DNA of 64,000 bases from positions 1-64,000 of the forward strand of contig ONCG01000009.1 of assembly GCA_900316285.1 (NCBI GenBank). The letters run 5' to 3'. How positions within the stretch are numbered: the first letter of the stretch is position 1; each line of letters begins with the position of its first letter. The DNA comes from an uncultured Prevotellaceae bacterium (GTDB lineage: Bacteria; Bacteroidota; Bacteroidia; Bacteroidales; Bacteroidaceae). A program made the position numbers and the translations under genes. Positions 15,181 to 24,800 of the stretch are shown here, piece after piece. A model generated the notes under the pieces. The model worked only from the letters and a program-made list of their open reading frames with translations. It was not told where the DNA came from and did no database searches.

Positions 15181-17481
15181 ATGCCAAGACCGACCAGAAG
15201 CCATAAGGCGCAGGCAGCAAGGGTGAAGGCTGCCGCCAACAAGACGAAGATGCACCGCCGCACCAACAAGCAGGACCTCGTGCAACTGCTCACACAACTC
15301 TTCACCGAGCAACCCGAAAAGGTATTCACTTTCAAGGAGATCTTCCGCACGCTCCGACTGAACACCCATCCGCTGAAGATGCTCGCCATCGAGACCATGG
15401 AGGACATGGCGTGGGACGACGTGCTGACGAAGGTCGGCGACTCCGCCTACCGCCTGAGCACCGCCGGACAAGTGCAGGAAGGTCGCTTCGTGCGCAAGGC
15501 CAACGGCAAGAACTCCGTCATCCCCGACGGTAGCGACAAGCCCATCTTCGTCTCCGAGCGCAACTCCCTATGGGCACAGAACGGCGACCGCGTGCGCTTC
15601 TCGTTCATGGCCCGTCGCCGCAACCACATCAAGGAAGCACAGGTGCTCGAGGTGCTGAAGCGCGCCAAGGACACCTTCGTGGGCCGCCTGCGCGTGGCTC
15701 GCGACATCGCGTTCCTCGTCACGCAGGACAACCTCATCGTACAGGACGTGCTCATCCCGAAGGACAAGCTCAAGGGTGGTCGCGACGACGACAAGGCATT
15801 GGTGCGCATCACACAATGGCCCGACGCCTCGCATCGCAACATGGTGGGCGAGGTCATCGACATCCTCGGCCGTGAGGGCGAGAACAATGCCGAGATGCAT
15901 GCCATCCTCGCACAATATGGCCTGCCCTATAAGTACCCGAAGGAGGTAGAGGAAGCAGCGAAGAAGATCAGTGGTGTGGTCACCGAGAAAGACCTTGCCG
16001 AGCGCGAGGACTTCCGCGATGTGTGGACCTGCACCATCGACCCTCACGATGCCAAGGACTACGACGATGCCCTGTCTATCCGCAAGAAGGACAACCTCTA
16101 TGAGGTAGGAATCCACATCGCCGACGTCTCGCACTACGTCACCGAAGGCTCCATCATCGACAAGGAAGCACAGAAGCGAGCCACCTCCGTCTATCTCGTC
16201 GACCGAACCATCCCCATGCTGCCCGAGCACCTCTGCAACTTCGTGTGCTCGCTGCGTCCCGACGAAGAGAAGCTCTGCTACAGCGTCGTCTTCCTGCTCG
16301 ACGAGGATGCACAGGTGCGCTCACATCGCATCGTCCACACCGTCATCCGCTCCAACCGCCGCTATGCCTACGAGGAGGTGCAGGAGCTGCTCGAGCAAAA
16401 CGGCGTCGTCGACGGCACCGGCGAGCCCTCACCTAACCTTTATAAAAGAGGAGAGAGGAGAGGGGATAGTGGAGAGAGGATTGGAGAAGGAACCCTCGCA
16501 CCCCACGACCTCAAGGGCGAATATGCCGAACAGCTGCTCCTGCTCGACATGCTAGCCAAGAAGCTCCGTGCCGAACGCTTCAAGAACGGAGCGATGAAGT
16601 TCGAGGGTGAAGAGCTGCACTTCGACGTCGACGCCAACGGCCGTCCCACACGCGCCTACTTCAAGCGCCAGCGCGATGCCAACAAGCTCATCGAGGAGTT
16701 CATGCTGCTCGCCAACCGCACCGTGGCCGAAGATGTCGGAAAGCCGCAGCGCGGCAAGAAGCCCAAGACGCTGCCCTATCGCATCCACGAGAATCCCGAC
16801 CCGCAGAAGCTCGAGGAGCTACGCTCCTTCGTGGTGCGCTTCGGCTATAAGCTGAAGACCGCCGGCACCACATCGCAGACCGCCCGCTCGCTCAACCAGC
16901 TCATGGACGATGCCGAGGGCACACGCATGCAGAAGCTCATACAAACCGTTGCCCTGCGTGCCATGATGAAGGCGAAATACTCCGTTCACAACATCGGTCA
17001 CTTCGGACTCGCCTTCCCCTACTACACCCACTTCACATCGCCCATCCGTCGCTATCCCGACACCATGGTACACCGTCTGCTCACCCGCTACGAGCAAGGA
17101 GGCAAGAGCGGCAACGAGCGCTACTACGAAGAGCAGTGCCAGCACTCCAGCGACATGGAACAGCTCGCCGCACAGGCCGAGCGCGAGTCTATAAAATATA
17201 AAATGGTGGAGTTCATGGGCGAGCACATCGGCGAAGTCTTCGACGCCCACATCTCTGGCATCCAGTCGTATGGCATCTATTGCGAAATCGACGAGAACCA
17301 CTGCGAGGGAATGGTGCCCATGCGCGACCTCGACGACGACTACTACGACTTCGACGAGCGCAACTACTGCCTCGTGGGCCGTCGCCGCCATCACAAATAC
17401 CAGCTCGGCGACCCCATCCGCATCCGCGTCGCCGCCGCCAACGTAGAAAAGCGCCAGCTCGATTTCACGATAGAGAAATAG
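15181..17481 (+). CDS. rnr: Ribonuclease R (RNB-family 3'-5' exoribonuclease)
   Basis: The 766-residue enzyme degrades structured RNA processively from the 3' end. It has an N-terminal winged-helix/cold-shock region (about 20-230) and an RNB domain with the metal-binding motif TIDPHDAKDYDDALS near residue 285. A conserved FTSPIRRYPD-type segment and a C-terminal S1 domain follow (about 680-766, GEVFDAHISGIQSYGIYCEI). Residues about 419-440 (NLYKRGERRGDSGERIGEG) are encoded by a GAGA-rich repeat, in frame, in a loop of the RNB domain; family members normally lack this. The rest is intact, so it is probably active. Confidence 0.95.
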   Translation: MPRPTRSHKAQAARVKAAANKTKMHRRTNKQDLVQLLTQLFTEQPEKVFTFKEIFRTLRLNTHPLKMLAIETMEDMAWDDVLTKVGDSAYRLSTAGQVQEGRFVRKANGKNSVIPDGSDKPIFVSERNSLWAQNGDRVRFSFMARRRNHIKEAQVLEVLKRAKDTFVGRLRVARDIAFLVTQDNLIVQDVLIPKDKLKGGRDDDKALVRITQWPDASHRNMVGEVIDILGREGENNAEMHAILAQYGLPYKYPKEVEEAAKKISGVVTEKDLAEREDFRDVWTCTIDPHDAKDYDDALSIRKKDNLYEVGIHIADVSHYVTEGSIIDKEAQKRATSVYLVDRTIPMLPEHLCNFVCSLRPDEEKLCYSVVFLLDEDAQVRSHRIVHTVIRSNRRYAYEEVQELLEQNGVVDGTGEPSPNLYKRGERRGDSGERIGEGTLAPHDLKGEYAEQLLLLDMLAKKLRAERFKNGAMKFEGEELHFDVDANGRPTRAYFKRQRDANKLIEEFMLLANRTVAEDVGKPQRGKKPKTLPYRIHENPDPQKLEELRSFVVRFGYKLKTAGTTSQTARSLNQLMDDAEGTRMQKLIQTVALRAMMKAKYSVHNIGHFGLAFPYYTHFTSPIRRYPDTMVHRLLTRYEQGGKSGNERYYEEQCQHSSDMEQLAAQAERESIKYKMVEFMGEHIGEVFDAHISGIQSYGIYCEIDENHCEGMVPMRDLDDDYYDFDERNYCLVGRRRHHKYQLGDPIRIRVAAANVEKRQLDFTIEK
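16440..16490 (+). repeat. GAGA-rich repeat fragment inside rnr
   Basis: The segment TATAAAAGAGGAGAGAGGAG and the following GGAGAGAGG closely match the intergenic element arms at 17630-17660 read on the opposite strand. It is within the rnr reading frame and preserves it. Confidence 0.7.
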
Positions 17482-17489
17482 AGGAGAGG

Positions 17490-17660
17490 GGAGTTGAGAG
17501 TTTAGAGTTGAGAGTTTAGAGTTGAGAGAAAAGGGACGAATGCCTTGCAGCCAACGGTAGGGGCAGCCCCTATTGCAACCCTGCTATTCTCTCTCCTCTC
17601 TCCTCTCTCCACTCTCCTCTTTAAAACCCTCTCTCCACTCTCCTCTCTCCTCTTTAAAAA
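17490..17660. repeat. GAGA/CTCTCC repeat element between rnr and trhA
   Basis: GAGTTGAGAGTTTAGA repeats (17490-17530) are followed by a non-repetitive core and CTCTCC runs ending CTCTTTAAA (17583-17658). The element resembles 13306-13465. The reading frame runs upstream through it, but the TrhA protein clearly begins after it. Confidence 0.7.
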
Positions 17661-17667
17661 ATACCCT

Positions 17668-18354
17668 ATGAAACGAAAAATCAACTACACACGCGGCGAA
17701 GAGCTGTGGAACTCATGGAGCCATGCCGCTGGCATCCTCCTCGCCGTGGTCGTTGGCACGCTGTTCATCATCTGGGCGGCGCGCCACGAGAACGGCTGGG
17801 CAACCTTCGGCGTGTCCCTCTACCTCTTCGGCATGCTCGGCAGCTATGTCGCCTCCACCATCTATCACGCCATTCCCCCCACTTCTCCCCTCCCTACGGG
17901 GGAGGGGCAGGGGGTGGGGCTGAAGGAGCGGCTGCGCCGCTGGGACCATGCCGCCATCTACTGGCACATCGCCGGCTCCTACTCCCCCATCACCCTCGTG
18001 GCCATGCGCGACCAGGGGCTCTGGGGCTGGGCACTCTTCGCCTTCGTGTGGACCGCCGCCATTGCAGGCACCATCGTCTCGTTCCACAAGCTCAAACCCC
18101 ATAGCAACGTCGAGACCATCTGCTTCTGCCTCATGGGACTCTCCGTCCTCGTCGCCTTCAAGCCCCTACTCCACTGCGTCAGCACCGCTGCCGTGGTGTG
18201 GATCATCGCTGAGGGCGTGTGCTACATCACCGGCGCACTGTTCTATTCCCTCCACCGCCGACGCTACATGCACACTGTGTTCCACTTCTTCGTCCTCGCT
18301 GGCTCCGTCTGCCATATCATCGCCGTCTGGGACATCCTCATGCAGTATTTGTAA
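17668..18354 (+). CDS. trhA: TrhA / hemolysin III family membrane protein
   Basis: The 228-residue PAQR-like protein has seven hydrophobic segments and the family signatures: N-terminal EELWNSWSHAAGILL, central DHAAIYWHIAGSYSPI and C-terminal HTVFHFFVLAGSVCHIIAVW, with metal-binding His residues. Bacterial members influence membrane energetics; the hemolysin name is historical. The ATG at 17668 is chosen because the upstream extension is encoded by repeats. Residues about 70-84 (TSPLPTGEGQGVG) are encoded by a G-rich hairpin element in the loop before DHAAIY, an in-frame insertion compared with usual members. It is downstream of rnr on the same strand. Confidence 0.9.
   Translation: MKRKINYTRGEELWNSWSHAAGILLAVVVGTLFIIWAARHENGWATFGVSLYLFGMLGSYVASTIYHAIPPTSPLPTGEGQGVGLKERLRRWDHAAIYWHIAGSYSPITLVAMRDQGLWGWALFAFVWTAAIAGTIVSFHKLKPHSNVETICFCLMGLSVLVAFKPLLHCVSTAAVVWIIAEGVCYITGALFYSLHRRRYMHTVFHFFVLAGSVCHIIAVWDILMQYL
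17875..17920 (+). repeat. G-rich hairpin element inside trhA
   Basis: CTCCCCTCCCTACGGGGGAG, then GGGCAGGGGGTGGGG, matches the family copies at 14766, 20060 and 59139. It lies within the trhA reading frame and preserves it. Confidence 0.75.
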
Positions 18355-18460
18355 TTCATTAAGGGCAGAAAGGGCAGAAAGGGGAGAAAAGGGACAAATG
18401 CTTGGTGCAAGCCCTAAAAGGCTATTTGGTATTCAATTCTGAATCACCTGTGATAATCCC

Positions 18461-20677
18461 TCACAGCTTCCAAGACAACTGCACGTCGAGATCGGTCTGC
18501 GTGCGGCTATCAATTTGTTGCAAGGCCGTGCCAATGGTGGAGCGGTCGAAATAATGCGTGGATGAAAGTTTGGCAGTTAGGGTGAGATGGCGGTTGATGG
18601 TGTAGCTGCCATAGAGAGCGCCATGCAGGCCGTGTCCGTAGTAGGCAGGGAAGGAGAAGGCATAGCGCAGATTGCGTTCGTAGCTATAGAGGCGACTATC
18701 GTAGTCGTCGGTATGGAAATAGGCCACGTGGGCACTCATGATGAGTCGTCGCAACTTCATGTCGACGGTCTGTCCGAGCATCCAGCCCTTGCTACTCTCG
18801 TGTTTATGACTCAAAGCTGCATCGAGTTGTGTACGAGTGGTAAAGCGGCCGAAGTCGTAGCCTGCCGAAAGGCGCAGCCGGTGTTGCTGGTGGTCGATGA
18901 GTGCTGGAGAGCCTTCGCTGGTGGCCAATTCAGCATGGTCGTTTTCCTCGATGCTGCGCAGCCGATAGCGGGCGAAGAAGCGCCACTGACGATACTGCCA
19001 GCGCACCTCGGCGAGATGGTCAGTGGCGTGCGAGGACTGCGAAGCCTGATAGCGTGCCCAAGGGAAGTAGATATAGTCGGTGTAGGCGAGCAACTGCAGT
19101 TGTCGCGACGCCTGCCACGATGCCCCCACCAGTATGCCACTTTCGTTCTGCACGCGACTACCCTCGCCAAAGCTGGCGGCATGCGGCGCTTCGTAGCGAT
19201 AGCTGTAGAAACGCTGTACGGCCATCAGCCGCAAGCGTGGCACTGGTCGGAAGCTAAGCGTGTTCAGCGTGGCCAGCGCGCCATCCTTGTCCATCGCCGT
19301 CTCGCCACTTACCGCCAACCGTCTCCCCTGATAGCCGTAGTCGATGCTGACATTTCGAAACGACTTGCCTTTAGGAAATATCTCACGATAGCGCTGAGAC
19401 GGGGAGGGCTGCTCTCCGCTGACGGGTTGCAAGGGTTTGTCGAAGCCATTGGCAAGCGCCGTGAGTCCGGCATGCCAGCGGTCGTATTGCCAAAAGAGGC
19501 GTGTGCCAGCGAGCCATTCAGAGACATTGTTCTTACGTTCCATCTCCGAGGGTGTACGATGATAGCCTGACGTGAGCAAGGTACTGATGGCCGTATCGTC
19601 ACGCAGGGTGGCATCCCTCTTTCGCCAAGAGGCAAACGCCGTGAGGCTGAGAGAGCGAGAGAGCGAAACCGTTGCCGCGGCTCCTTGCAGATAGTTCGCC
19701 GACATGCGCGAGGCATGAGGAGTGATAGTCGTCGTTGAGCGCCCCACCCCATCGAGCATGGCTCGTTTACCAAGGTTCATATGACCATTCATCACAAGCC
19801 CCAAGCCCAGTCGCAGCCGATAGTGACCAACGACGAGATTCTTCAGCCGTCCCATGCGTCGCAGCTGAGCGTAAAGAGCATAGTGGTCGTAGCCCAGCGA
19901 GTTGCGATTGGCGAAGAAAGGCTCACCGCTGTCTTGAGCACCCACTAGTCCGAAGCGTAGGTGTCGGTTGAGGTTCATCGTGAAACGGAGCGTGTGCCGG
20001 TAGGGATAGCCTAGATAGCCGTTGCGGTCGCCTTCGCGCTTGTAGAAGGGGAGGCGGGAGGTGAATAACAACCCACCCCCATCCCCTCCCGAGGGGAGGG
20101 GGGCACGATTAGTCTTGACGGATGAATGACTGATAGATAGAGTATCTCGACTCCCCTCCCCTCGGGCGACTGGGGTCTTCAGAGCAGCCACCGATGTGGC
20201 TGCGGCCCCATCAAGGGGAGCAAATCCCCCATTTGCGACGGAGGGCAGGTTGGGGGTGGGTGTCCGGGGGGTGGGTATTTGGGAGGTGGGCAGTTTTACA
20301 AACTCCCTCAGCAGCCGTCGGGTAGTGGGATCGAGGCTTTCAATCATCGCCAGTTCGGCAAGGCTCTGCATGGGTCCGTAGCGGTAGAGGTATTCACAAA
20401 TCTGCTCTACCTGCTCGGCGGAGAGAAACGGCAACTGCTCCAAGTCTTCGCGCGTCGCCGTGGAGAGGTCTATCTTCTGCTCGTGCAGGTCGGAAAGCAG
20501 CTCCATCTGCTGCTCCCATGCCTCGCTGGATTCCTCATCGTCGAAGTCCATCAGCAGCTCCACTTGTTGCTGCCAGTCGGCATTGTCACGAAGAGACGGC
20601 TGTTCGGCTTGTCCCCACGCTGTTAGCGACACACATGACGACAAGAATAGAAAAATGCTTTGTCGGATGGAATTCAT
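18461..20677 (-). CDS. Helix-hairpin-helix outer-membrane beta-barrel protein
   Basis: The 738-residue protein has a signal peptide (residues 1-22, ending AWGQ). A ComEA-like helix-hairpin-helix region follows (KIDLSTATREDLEQLPFLSAEQVEQI and YGPMQSLAELAMIESLD, about 65-125). The rest is a long beta-rich domain with alternating aromatic strands, ending in a strand that finishes with LSWKL, as in outer-membrane barrels. Residues about 130-210 are a Pro/Gly/Ser-rich insert encoded by G-rich repeat elements. The ATG at 20677 is preferred to an upstream one at 20719. Similar proteins are widespread in Bacteroidales; no function is established. Confidence 0.8.
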   Translation of the reverse strand: MNSIRQSIFLFLSSCVSLTAWGQAEQPSLRDNADWQQQVELLMDFDDEESSEAWEQQMELLSDLHEQKIDLSTATREDLEQLPFLSAEQVEQICEYLYRYGPMQSLAELAMIESLDPTTRRLLREFVKLPTSQIPTPRTPTPNLPSVANGGFAPLDGAAATSVAALKTPVARGEGSRDTLSISHSSVKTNRAPLPSGGDGGGLLFTSRLPFYKREGDRNGYLGYPYRHTLRFTMNLNRHLRFGLVGAQDSGEPFFANRNSLGYDHYALYAQLRRMGRLKNLVVGHYRLRLGLGLVMNGHMNLGKRAMLDGVGRSTTTITPHASRMSANYLQGAAATVSLSRSLSLTAFASWRKRDATLRDDTAISTLLTSGYHRTPSEMERKNNVSEWLAGTRLFWQYDRWHAGLTALANGFDKPLQPVSGEQPSPSQRYREIFPKGKSFRNVSIDYGYQGRRLAVSGETAMDKDGALATLNTLSFRPVPRLRLMAVQRFYSYRYEAPHAASFGEGSRVQNESGILVGASWQASRQLQLLAYTDYIYFPWARYQASQSSHATDHLAEVRWQYRQWRFFARYRLRSIEENDHAELATSEGSPALIDHQQHRLRLSAGYDFGRFTTRTQLDAALSHKHESSKGWMLGQTVDMKLRRLIMSAHVAYFHTDDYDSRLYSYERNLRYAFSFPAYYGHGLHGALYGSYTINRHLTLTAKLSSTHYFDRSTIGTALQQIDSRTQTDLDVQLSWKL
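20060..20280 (-). repeat. Compound G-rich repeat inside the HhH outer-membrane gene
   Basis: At 20066-20103 the plus strand reads CCCACCCCC then CCCCTCCCGAGGGGAGGGG, an inverse copy of the G-rich hairpin. At 20150-20280 there are further CTCCCCTCCCC, GGTTGGGGGTGGG and an inverted AGCAGCCACCGATGTGGCTGC hairpin. The frame stays open. Confidence 0.7.
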
Positions 20678-20726
20678 GGTAAGAGAAAAATGATGATACA
20701 AGAGAAAACAAAACCTCAAGAAACCT

Positions 20727-20751
20727 CAAAAACCCAGAGCAATGCCCTGGG
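20727..20751 (-). terminator. Terminator of the TraB/GumN gene
   Basis: On the minus strand CCCAG (20751-20747) and CTGGG (20737-20733) form a stem, followed by TTTTTG. A second small stem (AGCCC/GGGCT) lies at 20763-20777, between it and the stop codon at 20787. Confidence 0.7.
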
Positions 20752-20786
20752 CTTTGAGAATTAGCCCCTTTCCGGGCTTCTTATGT

Positions 20787-21692
20787 CTACTTCTGTCCCT
20801 CTACGGTATAGCCAGCGTTGCGGAGCAGCTGCAGCAGGCCCTTTTCGCCGGGCAGATGGCCGGCACCCACGGCGAAGAACGTCGGGCGTTCCTTCATAAT
20901 GGCGGGCATCTTCGTGAGCCAGTCGGCATTGCGGTTGGAGATGAGCTGTGCTTCCTCCTCGGGTGTGGAGTCGCAGGACGTGCCGAGCTTCTCATCCATG
21001 GCCTTCTGCAGGGCGTCGAGGTCTTGAGCATAGAACGCCTTTGCCATGTCCTCCATCATCTGCGTGTTGAACTGCTCGTTGTCGATGAGGCACATCAGCT
21101 GCTCCACCTGTCGCTCCATGGGCTGGTTGTAGAGCAGGTTGGCCTGGAAGGCCATTGTCTCGAGTCCGCCACACGGCAGGTTGTTCTTCTGTGCCTGTGC
21201 CTGGAAGTACTGGTCGAAGGTGCTCGACGGGTCGAACTCTCCCATGTGGTTCATCATGTAGAGCAGCACCTGGAACTGCGTGACGAGTGCCATTGGCGAG
21301 AGCTTGCCCATCTGTGCGGCCACGGTGGGGTTGCTCATGCCTGCTCCGAGCTTCTGCGTCATGAAGGCATCGAGGCGCTTATACTGATCGGCGGTGAGGA
21401 TGTCCTTCAGCGTCGTGCCCTCCGGCAGCAGCATCACCTGCTGCATCATCTTCAGCGAGTCGGGGTTTGTCATGGAGTCCCACTTCAGCTCGCCAAACAC
21501 CTGGTCGGTCTCGGTGAGTGCTTCCTTCACGCCGTTTATCTTCTCCACGAATCCTACATTGGCCAGATGGTGTGTGCCGATGATGTAAGAGGGTTTCTCC
21601 AGTCCGTTGCCTGAAATCTTGTAGAGCAACTGTGCGTTCATGCTCACTGCTGCCACCACGGCAGCGACGATTGTCATTACTGTTCTTTTCAT
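20787..21692 (-). CDS. TraB/GumN family protein
   Basis: The 301-residue protein has a signal peptide (1-20, ending SMNA) and the TraB/GumN fold markers: a start region like LLYKISGNGLEKPSYIIGTHHLA with the conserved GTxH, and a C-terminal FFAVGAGHLPGEKGLLQLLRNAGY with the conserved GxGHLpG. Relatives are metal-dependent peptidase-like (Tiki) proteins. In Bacteroidetes they are secreted or periplasmic with no defined substrate. It is a single gene bounded by its own promoter and terminator. Confidence 0.9.
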   Translation of the reverse strand: MKRTVMTIVAAVVAAVSMNAQLLYKISGNGLEKPSYIIGTHHLANVGFVEKINGVKEALTETDQVFGELKWDSMTNPDSLKMMQQVMLLPEGTTLKDILTADQYKRLDAFMTQKLGAGMSNPTVAAQMGKLSPMALVTQFQVLLYMMNHMGEFDPSSTFDQYFQAQAQKNNLPCGGLETMAFQANLLYNQPMERQVEQLMCLIDNEQFNTQMMEDMAKAFYAQDLDALQKAMDEKLGTSCDSTPEEEAQLISNRNADWLTKMPAIMKERPTFFAVGAGHLPGEKGLLQLLRNAGYTVEGQK

Positions 21693-21805
21693 CTTTTCGT
21701 TTTGTTTAATTGGTTTTCAACCCACCTTTTCTCGCCATGGCAGAGTCGAAGCGAGCTTCACTCTGCTCATTTGGCTTAACGAAAACGTTCTGTTGGTTCA
21801 CGCAG

Positions 21806-21813
21806 CAAAGATA
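21806..21813 (-). promoter_or_regulatory. -7 box for the TraB/GumN gene
   Basis: The minus strand reads TATCTTTG, a match to TAnnTTTG, about 115 bp upstream of the start at 21692. Confidence 0.5.
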
Positions 21814-21876
21814 CTGCTTTCGTCGTGATTATCCAAATAAATGGTCGTATTTTTTGACATTATCCTTGTAAACGCA

Positions 21877-24800
21877 TCATTTCCCCAAGAGCAATAGCAC
21901 CAGCGCCCCTACGTCGGCCAGCGAGATTTCGCCATCCTGACTCACGTCGGCCGCCAAGAGATTGTACTCGCCGGCGACGCCCCGCAAGTGGTTCACCAGC
22001 GCCGTGACATCGGCAATCGAAAGCTGTCCGTCGCGGTTCACGTCGCCCAACTGCCAGTCGGGCAACTGGTAACGGAAGAGACGAAAATCGGTGGCACACC
22101 ACCAGCCTTCGCGGTTGTCGCTATAGACGGGGTCGGCCGTTTGCTTGCCCTGTTTCGAACTCTGGAACCCAATGGTCAGGCTACCACCCTCGTCGACCCA
22201 TACGGGCAGCGTAGCGAGAGGCTCCCAGACGTCCTCGTTCGTGATGCCCGGCGAGTCGAAACGCTCGAAAGTGAGCGTCGGCGTCTGCTCGGTTGCCGTT
22301 CCGTTGCTGATGTATCCATGCTGGTCGGTGATGCAGAACGGCTGCGTCGTCGCCACACACGACATGTAGTAATAGCCCTCGGGAAGGTTCTGCAGGGTTT
22401 GCTTCACTTCGAGCGTACCTGCGTCGGCGGTGCTCCACCACGCATTCCAGCAGGTGCGGCCCCAGATGTTGTTGAGCCGCTGGTCGCCACCGGTGTAGGT
22501 GCCCGCCTTCGTTGTCCAGCCGTCAGCGGAGGTGAACGTAGGATTCTTGATGAGCGATGTGACATCCTCGAGCGACAGATAGCCACTGAGGGCTGTCTGC
22601 AGGTCGGCAAGCGTCGTGGAGTAGCCGCCCACGGTGGTGGCTGCGTCGGCGTTGGCGATGGCCGTCTGCAATCGGCAATAGAGCGGGTGCGCCTCATCGG
22701 CCACACGACGGGCGAAGACAAGCAGCGAGTCGAGCGTCTTCTTCGTCTTCACGCCAGCCAGCGCTTCTTGAAGAGCGGTATGCGCGGCTTCATAGCGCGC
22801 GAGGGCAGCAGTCTCATCGGCGTGAGGCATAGTGCCGAAGGTGTTCAGGCGTTCCGTCAGCTCTGCATTGATATCGGCGTAGCCAAAAGTAGCCGCGTTC
22901 CAACTCTTGAAGGCCTCTGCCTCGCTCTGCAGTTGCGTGAAGCCATCGTCGAAGGCTTCCTGCTGCGTGGTGAAGAGACGGCGCAAAGCAAACTTATCGA
23001 ATTTCGCCGTGCTGTTGAGCCATCGGTACTGAATGATGAAATGCGAATAGCTGTCACTCTGGAAAGCCGTTTCCACCTTCTCCCACTCGTCTACGGTTTC
23101 AAGATTGCTCACCTCCTTGCTTTCAGCCGAACCATCGGTGGAGAGGCTGGCCTTCTGCCAACCGCCTTCGTGGTTCTTATGCCAAAGGGAGAAGCGGTAG
23201 GGCTGATTGGGGACTACCGTAAAAGCACCTCGCAGCGAGGCATCGCCGGTCGCGCCGGTGTGCCCATAGGAGCGCAGATAAGCACTGTTGTCGGGGCCTG
23301 CGACGGGTATCACCTCCAACTTCGACTTCGCCGGCGTACTGTTCCCCGTGCCGTCGGTCCATGCGGTGAAGCCATAGCTGAAGTCGCCGTTGGCAATGAC
23401 GTTTCCGCCGAGGTAGTAGGTGCCGCCATTATAAACGACCTCCGAACCGACAATTTCGTCAGTCATCGTGGGATATTCCACACCATCGAAATAGTTAACG
23501 ATGCGGAACGTGCAGTCCTCGGCATCGGCCAGCGTTCCTTCGTAGGCGTAGCTTTGGTCGCCCCGGTCGGTCTTGTCCTGACGCTCCACCGTTGCCAGCA
23601 GCGACCACGTCGTGTCGCCAGGCCGCCGGTACTGCACTTGTATGGCGTCCATCATGTCGCCATTGCCGTCCTTCCACGTCAGCGACACATGGTCGCCGTC
23701 GGCGGTGATGCGCAGGGCATAGGGATTGGCAATCACCACCACGGGCACGAACTCATAGCTGTGGCTGAACCCGAGGCCGCTCTCCATCGACGCATAGTAG
23801 GAACCCAGCTTCGTGAGTGCTCCGTCGTGATACACCCTGGAACAGACTCGCTCGCTGTTCCACCAGGCATAGCGCTCCACGTAGCCATAGCCGTTCAGCG
23901 CATCGAGAACAGGTTTTGCACCGTTATAGTTCAGCGTCTGGTTATTGGCGGAATTGGAATCCCAGTCGCTGGTTTCGCCGAAGATGCCGTTAGAGTTCCA
24001 CGAGGCACCCCACAGCAGTTCTGAAATCCAGATGGGGCGATGGAACTGGTTGTAGTAGCTCTGCAGGCTCGGGAACGACCCTGACGGCCAATAGCAATGC
24101 ATGTCGAGGATGTCGCAACGCCAACCGCGACGGTCGATGGCTTCCATGAACTGCTGCTGCCAAGCATAGCCGTTGTCGTGCGACGAAGGCGAGCAGAGTC
24201 GCTTGCCCGTGCGCATGGCGTCCTGCCAATAGCCCAGTACCTCGCTCACGGAGGCAGGGGTGTCGTCAGCGGAGTTGGCGGGCTCGTTGTCGGTCTTCAT
24301 GTGCGGTGAGAAATCCGGTGCGCCACACTCGCCCACTCCCGGCCAGTTCTTGTGAATCTTATGTTGCACGCATTCCACGTCGGGTCCCATGTCGGAGCCC
24401 ACGCCCCACGTATAGGCCCACGAGGCATTCAGCGCTCCCGCCACGGTTCCATCGGTGTTCGCAGCCAGTCCTTTCTTCTGCGCATCGTTCCATTTGAAGA
24501 TGCGATAGCTCGATATCTTTGCATCGAGCACGGCTGGCATCGTCGCCATCTCGAGATCCACGTCGTCGGCGATGAAGCAACGGCTGTAGCCCCAACCAGC
24601 CGTTCCAGTGGCGAAGGTCACCATGTAGCCACGCCTGAGCTTAAAACTACGGATGCGATTCGGCAGTTCACCATTGCCGAGGGTTTTCATATAGCCGCCG
24701 TCGCTGCCGATGGAGTAGCTGCTGCATGCCTCACCTGTAAAGCCCGGCTCGGAATAGCAGGTCAGCGGCGAGACGTTGTCGCCGTAGGGAAGCACGATGG

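Noticed and set aside
17545..17667. Longer N terminus for TrhA
   Set aside because: The extra 41 codons are encoded by the CTCTCC repeat; family homology begins at the Met encoded at 17668.
21988..24024. Long plus-strand ORF (678 codons) opposite the Asl1-like gene
   Set aside because: Antisense shadow of a real gene with clear signal peptide, domains and dockerin on the other strand; same for 52387-54540 and 59577-61451.
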